The notes below the pieces were generated by a model. The model made no database searches, had not been told where the DNA came from, and saw only the letters and a program-made list of their open reading frames with translations. A stretch of 64,000 nucleotides of DNA from Bifidobacterium magnum (GTDB lineage Bacteria; Actinomycetota; Actinomycetes; Actinomycetales; Bifidobacteriaceae): NCBI RefSeq assembly GCF_000741255.1, contig NZ_JGZB01000002.1, positions 62,001 through 126,000 on the forward strand. The letters run 5' to 3'. Numbering within the stretch: the stretch's first letter is position 1; each line of letters starts with the position of its first letter. Made by a program: the position numbers and the translations under genes. This document shows, one piece after another, positions 36,596-45,329 of the stretch.

Positions 36596-37993
36596 ATGGC
36601 GCATATATGGCGGCGACTGATCGGCCTATGCTGCACGCTTGCGGTAGTGGGGGCGCTGACCGCGTGCGGCAACGCCGACCCGCGCACCACGCTTACCGTA
36701 TGGTCGTGGGAGCCGAGCATGGGGACGCTGATCGACCAGTTCGAACACGACAATCCCGACATCGCCGTCAAACAGGTGTCCACGGCAAGCTACGACAAGC
36801 TCGACTCCGCCATCCAGGACGGTTACAACACGCCGGACGTGGTGCAGCTCGAATACTATGCGCTCGCCCAATACGCCGTCAGCGGCCAGCTTGCCGACAT
36901 TACGAAACAGGCTGGCGGCTACGGTGATTTCTATACGCCGGGCACGTGGGCGTCCGTGCATTTGGGCGGCCGCGCCTACGCGTTGCCGATGGACTCGGGC
37001 CCCATGGCGTTCTTCTACAACGCGGACGTGTTCCGTCAGGCCGGCGTGGACCCGACACGCATCCATACCTGGAACGACTATTACGAGGCCGCCAAAAAAC
37101 TCAAGTCGATCGGCGTGTATATCACGGCCGATTCGGGCGGCGACGCGAGTTTCTACGAGTCGATGATCTGGCTGGCCGGAGGCCACCCGTTCGCCACCTC
37201 CGACAATGGCCGCCACGTGCGCATCAGCCTCGACACGGATGAGGGCACGCAAAGCTTCACGAGGTTCTGGCAAAAAATGATCGACGAAGGCCTTGTGGAC
37301 ACGGAACTGACCACTTGGTCGGACGATTGGAAGGAAGCCGTGGGGGATGGCACGGTCGCCTCGCTGTTCGCGGGCGCGTGGATGCCTTCGCTGCTGCTCG
37401 CCGACGTGCCGGGAACGGCCGGACTGTGGCGCGTGGGCCAAATGCCCACCGAACACGGCGAGGCGACAAACGCGGAAAACGGCGGTTCGGCGCTCGCGAT
37501 TTTGAATTCGAGCCGCGTGCCGCAAGCCGCATGGCGGTTCATCGATTACGTATGCCACAACCGCAAGGGCATCGACACGCGCGTGGACGCCGGATCGTTC
37601 CCGGCGGACGTGGAAACGCTGCATAGCGACGCGTTCCTGAACAAGACGACCGTCACGGACTCGCGCGGCGTGGCCGTGAACTATTTCGGCGACCAGCGCT
37701 ACAACACGGTGCTCGCCGAAGCAGCTTCCCGCGTCTCCACGGGATACCAGTATCTGCCGTTCGAAGTGTATGCGCGCAGCGACTTTGGCAAAACGGTGGG
37801 CAAAGCGTACGAGTGGGCGAACGAACTGCACGCCTACCAGCAGGCCGTAAGCCGCATGGCGCAAGGCCTGGAGTCGAGCAAGAACCTGCCCGAAAAACCC
37901 GAGGACCGCGTCACGCTCGCCAAAGGCATCGACCAGTGGCAGTTCGACTTGAAAGAGTACGGCGCGAACCAGGGGTTCACGATCGAACAGTGA
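36596..37993 (+). CDS. Sugar-type ABC substrate-binding lipoprotein (orphan)
   Basis: The 465-aa SBP_bac_1-family protein has a lipoprotein signal with lipobox LTAC (Cys near residue 24) and the fold markers TLTVWSWEPSMGTLIDQFE, NTPDVVQLEYYALAQYA, RAYALPMDSGPMAFFYNADVF and SLFAGAWMPSLLL. The family binds oligosaccharides or glycosides. No permease or ATPase gene adjoins it, so it must share components encoded elsewhere or act alone as a receptor. GGAAGG lies upstream. It is convergent with coaX (33-bp gap). Confidence 0.85.
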   Translation: MAHIWRRLIGLCCTLAVVGALTACGNADPRTTLTVWSWEPSMGTLIDQFEHDNPDIAVKQVSTASYDKLDSAIQDGYNTPDVVQLEYYALAQYAVSGQLADITKQAGGYGDFYTPGTWASVHLGGRAYALPMDSGPMAFFYNADVFRQAGVDPTRIHTWNDYYEAAKKLKSIGVYITADSGGDASFYESMIWLAGGHPFATSDNGRHVRISLDTDEGTQSFTRFWQKMIDEGLVDTELTTWSDDWKEAVGDGTVASLFAGAWMPSLLLADVPGTAGLWRVGQMPTEHGEATNAENGGSALAILNSSRVPQAAWRFIDYVCHNRKGIDTRVDAGSFPADVETLHSDAFLNKTTVTDSRGVAVNYFGDQRYNTVLAEAASRVSTGYQYLPFEVYARSDFGKTVGKAYEWANELHAYQQAVSRMAQGLESSKNLPEKPEDRVTLAKGIDQWQFDLKEYGANQGFTIEQ

Positions 37994-38026
37994 CTGTGCC
38001 GCCCAGGCCGGCCTGCCCGGGCCGCG

Positions 38027-38794
38027 TCAGTCCGCGTTCTTTTCGTAAATAATGGACAGTCCCTTGAAAATGAGGTCGGGGTCGACCACGTCGATCATGT
38101 CGGTCGCGCTCTGGAACATGCCCGACAATCCGCCCGTCGCCACCACTTGGAAATCGCCGTCGATTTCCTCATGGAACTGCTCGATAATGCGTTCCGTGCC
38201 GCCCAGGAACGTGTAATACAGGCCGGCCTGCATCGCCGTTTCCGTATTCTTCGTAAGAATCGACTTCGGCCGCGTCACCTCGATTTCGGGCAGCTGCGCC
38301 GTCTGGCCCCATAGCGCCGCGGCGGCCGTCTGGATGCCCGTGGTGATCAGTCCGCACGTGATTGTGCCGCGCTCGTCCACATAGTTGTACGTGGTGGCCG
38401 TGCCGAAATCCACCACAAGCAGCGGACCTCCATACGTGTAGTACGCGCCCGCGCAATCCGCCAGGCAGTCGGCGCCCAACGACTTGGGATCGTCAATGCG
38501 GATATTGATGCCCGTCTTGATGCCCGGACCCACAACCATGGGGTCGATGTCGAAGAATTTCATGATGGACATGCGGAACGAATGCATGACCTGCGGCACC
38601 ACGGACGCGATGATCACATCGTCCACATCGTCCGCCGTGAACCCGTGCAACGCGAGGAACTGCGTGATCATCAGGCCGTACTCGTCGGCCGTATGGTCCG
38701 ACTTGGTGGTGATACGGTAACGTCCCACAATCGTCCCGTGTTGCAAAAAGCCCAACACGATATTGGTATTGCCGATGTCTACCGCGATAATCAC
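38027..38794 (-). CDS. coaX: Type III pantothenate kinase
   Basis: CoaX phosphorylates pantothenate in the first step of coenzyme A synthesis. The 255-aa product is an ASKHA-fold enzyme: phosphate-1 loop AVDIGNTNIVLG, phosphate-2 loop LLVVDFGTATTYNYVD, GADCLADCAGAY and the C-terminal VVATGGLSGMF adenosine motif. The start is GTG at 38794 with a strong GAGGAGGAA upstream. Size and motifs are normal. Confidence 0.95.
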   Translation of the reverse strand: MIIAVDIGNTNIVLGFLQHGTIVGRYRITTKSDHTADEYGLMITQFLALHGFTADDVDDVIIASVVPQVMHSFRMSIMKFFDIDPMVVGPGIKTGINIRIDDPKSLGADCLADCAGAYYTYGGPLLVVDFGTATTYNYVDERGTITCGLITTGIQTAAAALWGQTAQLPEIEVTRPKSILTKNTETAMQAGLYYTFLGGTERIIEQFHEEIDGDFQVVATGGLSGMFQSATDMIDVVDPDLIFKGLSIIYEKNAD

Positions 38795-38979
38795 AGCGTT
38801 CCTCCTCGAATCCACATGGCGTTGCCCGTATTGTGAAACCGGGCGCGTAGCGGTTTTATTCAACCATATGTTCCTCTACAATAACGCTTGGCAGTCGACC
38901 TGTATGGCGGCAAGCTGAACACCACAAACAATCCGACCCAAAGCATGCGCGGGAAGGGAACCTGCGCAACGAGGCAACT

Positions 38980-40617
38980 ATGACACACACAAACGGTGCG
39001 GACCATATGCACGCAACCGATCCGAACACTTCCGACGGGCCACACGCCGGACCCAGCCTGGACCCCGAACTCAACCTCAGGCTCAAACAACCGCGCGGGG
39101 GAGTGCCCGGGCGCATCGTGGCGCTGGTCGTGGCGCTCGCCGTGATCGTGTCCTTCACGCTCGCATGGATGCTCAAGCCTTCGGGCGCCGCGGGCGGCGT
39201 CACGCGCCAGGACAGCGTGGCCATCGGCCTGAATCTCGCGCCCACAAACCTCGACATTCGTTCCACGGCCGGCACCGCGCTCGACCAGCTGCTGATCGGC
39301 AACGTGTACGAGGGATTGCTCAGCCGCAACGAGCAGAACGAAGCCGTTCCGGGACTCGCCAAAAGCTGGGACGTATCGGCTGACGGCACGCAATACACGT
39401 TCGCGCTCAACACGGGCGTCAAATTCTCCAACGGCGACGCGATGGACGCCGACGACGTGGTCTGGTCGATCAACGAGCTCGTCAAACACCAGTACCACGA
39501 CGCGAACCAACTGAAATTCTTCAAGTCCGTCAGCGCCCCCGACAGCCACACCGTCACCATCACGCTGTCCCAGCCTTACGCGCAACTGCCATGGGCGTTG
39601 ACCACGCGCGCCGGCCTCGTGTTCGACAAGGACGCGTCCTACAACTACCGCACGAAAGCCATCGGCACGGGCCCGTACGTGATCACGTCGTTCATCCCCA
39701 ACGATTCGGTAAGCCTTACGGCCAACAAGCATTACTGGAACATCGTGCAGCCGCAGACGCCGCACATCACGATCAAGTATTTCACGGACGACAACGCCGC
39801 CGTGAACGCGCTGAGCTCGGGCTCCATCCAGGTGCTTTCCCCGATCACGGCCTCGCTGGCCGCACCGTTCCGCGACAACGACCATTACGTGGTGCGCGCG
39901 GGCGACGGCACCGACAAATACGTGCTCGCCATGAACAACGCGCCCGGACAGCCCACGGCCAACAAGGACGTGCGCGAAGCGATCCGCTATGCCATCGACA
40001 CGAAACAACTCATCGCGGCGCGCGGCGGCGCGGACTCGGCGCTCGGCGGCCCCATTCCGTCACTCGACCCGGGCTACGAGGACTTGACGGGCCTGTACCC
40101 GCACGACGTGGCCAAAGCCCGCAGCCTGTTGGCGCGTGCCGGATACACCAAAGACCATCCGCTCAAGCTCACGCTCACGTACTCCAACACGTACGGGACG
40201 GAAATCGGCAACCAGTTGCGCTCGCAACTCAAGCAGGCCAACATCGACCTGACCGTGCACGTGGTGGAATTCTCCACATGGCTCCAGCAGGTCTACACGG
40301 ACAAGAACTACCAGCTGTCGCTGGTCGACCACAATGAAAGCCACGATTTCGCGAGCTCATGGGCCAACCCCGACTATTACTTCAACTACCACAACCAGCG
40401 CGTACAAGAGCTGACCGAACAGGCGCTCTCGTCCACAAGCGCCGAGGAAAGCGACAAGCTGCTCGCCCAAGCCGCGCGCATCGTGTCCGAGGACGCCGCG
40501 GCCGACTGGCTGTTCAACTACCGCATCACCACGGCCATGGACGCGGGCGTCAGCGGATTCCCGACGGTCATGAACCAGATCCACATGCCGCTGGTCAACG
40601 TGGTGTACGTGAAGTAG
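38980..40617 (+). CDS. Oligopeptide-type ABC substrate-binding protein, membrane-anchored
   Basis: The 545-aa SBP_bac_5-family protein begins with a 45-residue hydrophilic stretch, then a membrane helix (IVALVVALAVIVSFTLAWML); there is no lipobox Cys, so it appears to be held by an uncleaved N-terminal anchor. The binding domain shows LLIGNVYEGLLSRNEQ, VKFSNGDAMDADDVVWSI, GTGPYVITSFIP and VREAIRYAIDTKQLI. It opens a five-gene operon with two permeases and two ATPases. A TACAAT box near 38877-38882 is a candidate promoter. Confidence 0.9.
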   Translation: MTHTNGADHMHATDPNTSDGPHAGPSLDPELNLRLKQPRGGVPGRIVALVVALAVIVSFTLAWMLKPSGAAGGVTRQDSVAIGLNLAPTNLDIRSTAGTALDQLLIGNVYEGLLSRNEQNEAVPGLAKSWDVSADGTQYTFALNTGVKFSNGDAMDADDVVWSINELVKHQYHDANQLKFFKSVSAPDSHTVTITLSQPYAQLPWALTTRAGLVFDKDASYNYRTKAIGTGPYVITSFIPNDSVSLTANKHYWNIVQPQTPHITIKYFTDDNAAVNALSSGSIQVLSPITASLAAPFRDNDHYVVRAGDGTDKYVLAMNNAPGQPTANKDVREAIRYAIDTKQLIAARGGADSALGGPIPSLDPGYEDLTGLYPHDVAKARSLLARAGYTKDHPLKLTLTYSNTYGTEIGNQLRSQLKQANIDLTVHVVEFSTWLQQVYTDKNYQLSLVDHNESHDFASSWANPDYYFNYHNQRVQELTEQALSSTSAEESDKLLAQAARIVSEDAAADWLFNYRITTAMDAGVSGFPTVMNQIHMPLVNVVYVK

Positions 40618-40625
40618 GCGACGCC

Positions 40626-41606
40626 ATGGCATCATCGCAAACATTGACGCGCTACGTGGCGCGGCGCATCCTGTTGCTGCTCGTGGCGCTTGTCGCCGTA
40701 TCCCTCGTGATTTTCCTGGCCATCCGCGTATTGCCGGGCGACGTGGCCGTCGTCATGGCCGGCACGGACGCGTCCCCCGCACAAGTGAGCGCGCTGCGCG
40801 CCCAACTGGGGCTCGACGAGCCGCTGTGGCGCCAATACGTGGCGTGGATCGGCGGCGTGCTGCAAGGCGACTTCGGCACGGCGCTCGTCTCCGGCCAATC
40901 CGTGGCCGCCATCGTGGCCGACCGCGCGTCCATCACGTTCCCGCTGATCCTTGCGGGTCTCATGATCGCGCTCGCGCTCGGCGTCCCGCTCGGATGCGCG
41001 GCGGCAGTCACCACGCGCAAACGCGCCCGCGGCATCTACCAGGCTGTTTCCATTGTGGGCGGCGCGGTGCCGGCGCTGTGGGCCGGACTGCTGCTCATCA
41101 TGCTGTTTGGCCGCGGAACGGGCCTTGTCGGCGTATTCCCCACGCAAGGATTCCCGCAAAACGGTTGGCATTCCTTCGGTGCGGCCATGCTCAGCCTCGT
41201 GCTGCCGGCCGTCACCGTGGGCATTGTGGTGGGCGCCTCCATGATGCGCTACACGCGCTCCTCGCTGATCGAAGTGGCCTCCTCGGACGTCATCGCCATG
41301 GCCATGGCGTGCGGCATGACGCGCACAAGCGCCATGATCCGCGTGGGATTGCGTCTCGCGCTGCCGCAGCTCGTGTCCGTCATCGGATTGACATTCGCGG
41401 AAATGATCACGGGCGTCATGGTCATCGAGAACCTGTTCGCGCTGCCCGGCATCGGTACGGGACTCGTCACCGACATCGGCAACCGCGACCTGGTCGCCGT
41501 GCAAAGCGAACTGCTGATGCTCGCCGCGCTGTTCCTGCTCATCGGCATTGTGGTGGACGTGCTCCACAAAGTGCTCGATCCGCGATTGGGGGAAGACCAT
41601 GACTAA
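40626..41606 (+). CDS. Oligopeptide-type ABC transporter permease (DppB-like)
   Basis: The 326-aa membrane protein has the DppB/OppB landmark order: first helix after a short basic N-terminus (YVARRILLLLVALVAVSLVIF), the conserved RVLPGDVA and LRAQLGLDEPLWRQYVAWIGGVLQGDFG motif, and the EAA-type loop (ASSDVIAMAMACGMTRTSAMIR). It starts 8 bp after the binding-protein stop and overlaps the next gene by 8 bp. Confidence 0.93.
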   Translation: MASSQTLTRYVARRILLLLVALVAVSLVIFLAIRVLPGDVAVVMAGTDASPAQVSALRAQLGLDEPLWRQYVAWIGGVLQGDFGTALVSGQSVAAIVADRASITFPLILAGLMIALALGVPLGCAAAVTTRKRARGIYQAVSIVGGAVPALWAGLLLIMLFGRGTGLVGVFPTQGFPQNGWHSFGAAMLSLVLPAVTVGIVVGASMMRYTRSSLIEVASSDVIAMAMACGMTRTSAMIRVGLRLALPQLVSVIGLTFAEMITGVMVIENLFALPGIGTGLVTDIGNRDLVAVQSELLMLAALFLLIGIVVDVLHKVLDPRLGEDHD

Positions 41607-42510
41607 CCGTTCCCGCAGCGTGTACGCGCGCAAACGCTCCCCATGGCGCAGCATCGGCATCGTGATGCGGTCCGTATGGGCGCGCGGCACGGGCAAATTC
41701 TCGCTGATCGTGCTCGCCATATGGCTCGTCGTATCCCTCGTCTCCCTGTTCTGGACACCCCATTCGCTGTGGGCCACGGACGGCTACCACGTATGGTCCT
41801 CGCCGTCGCGCGCCCATTGGCTCGGCACGGACGGCACGGGCGCCGACATCGCCAGCTGGCTTATGGCCGGCGCAGGCGTGGACCTGCTTATCGCCGTGCT
41901 CACTGTGGTGGTGGCGCTCGCCATCGGGCTGCTGCTCACGGCCTGCATGGTGGCGCGTTCCACTGTGCTTTCACGCGGCAGCGTGGTGCTGATCGACGCG
42001 TTGATTTCGATTCCTACGATTCTTGTGGCGCTGATGCTGGCCGTGCCGTTTGGCGCGTCCGTGGGCGTGATCGTGGCCGCCTGCGGATTGAGCTACGGAT
42101 TGAACATGGCGCGCGTGTGCCGTCCCCAGGCGTTGCGCGTGGCCAACAGCTCGTTCGTGGAGTCGGCGCGCCATAGCGGCGTGGGCGCGTGGCGCGTGTT
42201 CATGCGCCACGTGGTGCCCAACATCCGCTCGGTCATGATGGTGCAGTTGAGCCTGTCCGCGGGCACGGCCGTGCTCGCCGAAGCCGGTTTGACGTATTTG
42301 GGTGTCGGCGTGCCCTCCGGCGTGCCGAGCTGGGGCCATTCGCTGGCCACCAGCGCGAAATTCATTACCGTGTACCCGTTGACGGTCGTATGGATCGGCG
42401 GCTGCGTCACGATCGCGGTAATCGCGTTGAACCTGTTGGGCGACGCGTTGCGGGACGCGTCCGATCCGCTCACGAATCCCGCGTTGCGGCAGGTGGATTA
42501 TGGCGCTTGA
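41599..42510 (+). CDS. Oligopeptide-type ABC transporter permease (DppC-like)
   Basis: The 303-aa membrane protein is the partner permease. It has the DppC/OppC motif HWLGTDGTGADI before the second helix and an EAA loop, FVESARHSGVGAWRVFMRHVVPN, followed by LTYLGVGVPSGVPSWG. The N-terminal 35 residues are basic and cytoplasmic. It overlaps both neighbours (8 bp and 11 bp), so all four transporter genes after the binding protein are translationally coupled. Confidence 0.93.
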   Translation: MTNRSRSVYARKRSPWRSIGIVMRSVWARGTGKFSLIVLAIWLVVSLVSLFWTPHSLWATDGYHVWSSPSRAHWLGTDGTGADIASWLMAGAGVDLLIAVLTVVVALAIGLLLTACMVARSTVLSRGSVVLIDALISIPTILVALMLAVPFGASVGVIVAACGLSYGLNMARVCRPQALRVANSSFVESARHSGVGAWRVFMRHVVPNIRSVMMVQLSLSAGTAVLAEAGLTYLGVGVPSGVPSWGHSLATSAKFITVYPLTVVWIGGCVTIAVIALNLLGDALRDASDPLTNPALRQVDYGA

Positions 42511-43291
42511 GTGCGAAGGACTTTCGATCGATATTGGTGGCACTTCTGTGGTCCGGGACGTGTCGCTGTCCGTGGGTGACGGCGAGCGCGTCGGACTGAT
42601 CGGCTCGTCGGGATCCGGCAAGTCGATGATCGTGCGGTCCGTGATGGGATTGCTGCCGCCTACGGCGCATGTGTCGGGATCCGTGCGGCTGCACGGCAAC
42701 GAGTTGGCGGGACTGGACGACGCTTCCATGAGCCTGTTGCGCGGGTCGGCGATCGGCATGGTGTTCCAGAATCCGCAGAACGCGCTTAATCCCGTGCTGA
42801 CGGTGGCCCAGCAGATCGAGTTGCCGTTGCGTTTGCATTACGACCTGTCCGGGGGGGAGCGCCGTGCGCGCGTGCTGCGCATGCTCGGCAAAGTCGGGCT
42901 TCCCGAATCCTTCGCCGACCGTTCCGTCATGGCGCTCTCGGGCGGCCAGCAGCAGCGCGTGGGCATCGCCACGGCGCTCGTGACGTCGCCGCGCATGATC
43001 ATCGCCGACGAGCCGACCACGGCCCTCGACGCCACGACGCAGCGCCAGATTGTGGATCTGCTGCGCGAGCTCGTGGACGAGCTGGGCGCCTCCATGCTGT
43101 TCATTACGCATGATTTCGCCGTGCTTTCGCGCGCCACCACGCGCTGCTACGTGCTCCATGAGGGACGCATCGTGGAATCGGGGAGTACAGACGGCATTCT
43201 GGACCATCCGCGCACCACATACGCGAAAACGCTCGTGGAGGCAGCCAAGGCGTTGAGTCTGCATGTGGAGGAGGGAAACGGCGATGAGTGA
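42500..43291 (+). CDS. Oligopeptide-type ABC transporter ATP-binding protein (DppD-like)
   Basis: The 263-aa ATPase shows Walker A GSSGSGKSM, Q-loop VFQNPQNALNPVLTVAQQ, signature [15 protein letters not shown], Walker B MIIADEPTTALDATTQRQIVDLL and H-loop ITHDFAVLSR. Position D of Dpp operons. It lacks the longer C-terminal oligopeptide-transporter region found in many DppD proteins (about 320 aa) and is correspondingly short. Overlaps the next gene by 8 bp. Confidence 0.93.
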   Translation: MALECEGLSIDIGGTSVVRDVSLSVGDGERVGLIGSSGSGKSMIVRSVMGLLPPTAHVSGSVRLHGNELAGLDDASMSLLRGSAIGMVFQNPQNALNPVLTVAQQIELPLRLHYDLSGGERRARVLRMLGKVGLPESFADRSVMALSGGQQQRVGIATALVTSPRMIIADEPTTALDATTQRQIVDLLRELVDELGASMLFITHDFAVLSRATTRCYVLHEGRIVESGSTDGILDHPRTTYAKTLVEAAKALSLHVEEGNGDE

Positions 43292-44051
43292 CGTGGTGTT
43301 GGAAGCGCGCGGCGTGCACAAGACGTTCGGACGCGGCAAAACGCACCATGAGGCGCTGCGGGGCGTGGATCTTGTAGTGCGGGAAGGCCAGTCCGTGGCC
43401 GTGATCGGCGAGTCGGGTTCAGGCAAATCCACGTTGACGCGCATCCTGTTCGGGCTGGACTGCCCTACCACGGGGGACGTGTTGTTCCATGGCCGTTCGA
43501 TCACAGGCAAGGAAGGAAGGGAAAGATTGCTGGCGTTGCGCCGGGCAAGCGGCGTGGTGTACCAGAATCCGTTCGAGTCGCTTGACCCGCGTTGGACGGC
43601 GGCCCAGTCCGTGGCTGAACCGTTGCTGGCGCAAGTGGCGGACGCCAATATTGACGAGCGCGTGGACGAGGCGTTCCGCGTGGCGGGACTCGACGCCGGC
43701 CGGTATGCGAACCGTTTCCCGATGGACCTTTCGGGCGGCCAGGCGCAGCGCGTGGCCATTGCGCGGGCCATGGTGACGAGTCCGCAAGTCCTGCTGGCCG
43801 ACGAACCCATGAGCGCCATCGACGTGGCGGCCCGCGTGCAAATCGTGGACAGCTTGCGCCGCGTGCGCGAAGCGAATCCCGACATGGCCATGGTGGTCGT
43901 CTCCCACGATTTGGGCGTCGTACAGCATATCGCCGACCGTCTGGTCGTCATGCACAACGGACTCGTGGTGGAACGCGGGGAGACGCATGCCGTGTTGCGC
44001 CATCCGACCCACGAATACACGCGCACGCTGATCGCGGCCGCAAGCTGGTAA
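43284..44051 (+). CDS. Oligopeptide-type ABC transporter ATP-binding protein (DppF-like)
   Basis: The 255-aa ATPase has Walker A GESGSGKST, Q-loop VYQNPFESLDPRWTAAQSVAEPL (the peptide-transporter form), signature [15 protein letters not shown], Walker B VLLADEPMSAIDVAARVQIVD and H-loop VSHDLGVVQH. GGAGGAGGGA lies before the ATG at 43284. It is the last gene of the operon; a 119-bp gap then leads to the regulator gene. I see no strong terminator in between. Confidence 0.93.
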   Translation: MSDVVLEARGVHKTFGRGKTHHEALRGVDLVVREGQSVAVIGESGSGKSTLTRILFGLDCPTTGDVLFHGRSITGKEGRERLLALRRASGVVYQNPFESLDPRWTAAQSVAEPLLAQVADANIDERVDEAFRVAGLDAGRYANRFPMDLSGGQAQRVAIARAMVTSPQVLLADEPMSAIDVAARVQIVDSLRRVREANPDMAMVVVSHDLGVVQHIADRLVVMHNGLVVERGETHAVLRHPTHEYTRTLIAAASW

Positions 44052-44100
44052 GGCTTCGCAAAGCCAAGTCTCGAAATGGTATCGAATCGCGGAATAATGC

Positions 44101-44145
44101 GGTAAAATTATTGGTAATATATTTACTTATATCGAGTTACTTGTA
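44101..44145 (+). promoter_or_regulatory. Cluster of GTAA/TTAC half-sites before the lacI-type gene
   Basis: The AT-rich segment contains GGTAA-TATAT-TTACT (44113-44127) and further half-sites GTTAC and TTGTAA (44136-44146). They resemble the AGTAA-N6-TTACT palindromes before lacZ, the second symporter and the GH42 gene, but with a 5-bp spacer. Autoregulation is therefore possible. Confidence 0.5.
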
Positions 44146-44170
44146 ATGATTTGAGGACTATTCACAGACT

Positions 44171-45184
44171 ATGGTAACCATTAAAGAAATTGCGAAACAA
44201 TCGGGGTTCTCGCAAGCCACGGTCTCCCGTTTGCTCAACGGCGATCCCACGCTGTCGATCCGTGAGGAGACGCGCCGCAAGATCATCGAAGTGAGCGAGG
44301 AGCTCGGCTACACCATGCAGAGCCGCACGATCACCGTTCCGCGCGACATCGCGATTCTCGACATTGTGGACGCCGGCGACCACGTGTACGACGACTATTT
44401 CAACGAGCTGCGCGACGTGGTGACGCAATGCGCCACCGAACAGCACATGAACTACACGTTCTACACGGATATCGAGGCGCTGATTCGCGACGGCGCGCGC
44501 TACGACGGATTCATCGCCGTGGGTGCCGAAGCGATCCCGTACCGCGACATGGAACGCCTGCACAAGGCATTGCCCTACGGCGTCTTCCTCGATATCAATC
44601 CCGCGCCCAACCTGTTCGACTCCGTCCAGCCCGACCTGTCGCAAACCATGCTCGACGCGCTTGACGAATGCGTGCGCGCGGGCGCCAAACGCGTGGGATA
44701 CATCGGCGGATACGGGCACATCATGGGCAGCCACGACTACCCGGACGACGTGCGCCATGTGGCGTTCCACAACTGGGCGCCACGACTGGGACTCGACACC
44801 GAGGGCTTGAGCTACATCGACGGCGTATTCAACGTGGAATCCGGCCGCAAGATTGGCGAACGCATTGTGGCCGAGCACCGCGACGACCTTCCCGACGTGT
44901 TCATTTGCGCGGCCGACGCGCTCACCGTGGGCGTGCTGCAGGTGTTCAATGCCGCGGGAATCGTGGTGCCGCGCGACGTGCGCATCATCAGCGTGAACAA
45001 CCAGCCGATTTCCCAATACACGTCGCCGCCGCTGACCACCTACCACATCGATCAGCAGGAACTGGCGCGAACGGGCATTTTCACGCTGGCCGAGGCGATC
45101 ACCACGAAACGCGACGTGCGCCACCATGTGCTGATCTCCACACGCGTCGTGGAGCGCGAAAGCTTCGCGCTCGCGGGCGAATAA
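44171..45184 (+). CDS. LacI-family transcriptional regulator of the galactoside island
   Basis: The 337-aa protein has the LacI helix-turn-helix at its N-terminus (VTIKEIAKQSGFSQATVSRLLNGDPTLSI, then the hinge helix region ETRRKIIEVSEELGYTM) and a periplasmic-binding-protein-like effector domain ending in VERESFALAGE. The DIVDAGDHVYDDYFNELRDVV stretch resembles regulators of the EbgR/galactosidase type. It is next to lacZ in convergent orientation, which together with shared palindromes makes it the likely local repressor. The effector is unknown, presumably a galactoside or its product. Confidence 0.9.
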   Translation: MVTIKEIAKQSGFSQATVSRLLNGDPTLSIREETRRKIIEVSEELGYTMQSRTITVPRDIAILDIVDAGDHVYDDYFNELRDVVTQCATEQHMNYTFYTDIEALIRDGARYDGFIAVGAEAIPYRDMERLHKALPYGVFLDINPAPNLFDSVQPDLSQTMLDALDECVRAGAKRVGYIGGYGHIMGSHDYPDDVRHVAFHNWAPRLGLDTEGLSYIDGVFNVESGRKIGERIVAEHRDDLPDVFICAADALTVGVLQVFNAAGIVVPRDVRIISVNNQPISQYTSPPLTTYHIDQQELARTGIFTLAEAITTKRDVRHHVLISTRVVERESFALAGE

Positions 45185-45270
45185 GGCGGGTGGGCGGTCC
45201 GGGCGGATGTCACGGGCGATCGCACCGCCTGCCGCACACCACAGCCGCGCACTACATAAAAGTGCATGAA

Positions 45271-45302
45271 AGAAGGGCCACCGAATCATCGGTGGCCCTT
45301 CT
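45271..45302. terminator. Bidirectional terminator between lacI-type gene and lacZ
   Basis: A perfect 13-bp stem, AGAAGGGCCACCG with CGGTGGCCCTTCT, and a 6-nt loop lies between the convergent genes. Short T-rich stretches flank it on the minus-strand side. Confidence 0.85.
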
Positions 45303-45329
45303 TGCGTTGGCGTTATGACGCCGGGACTA

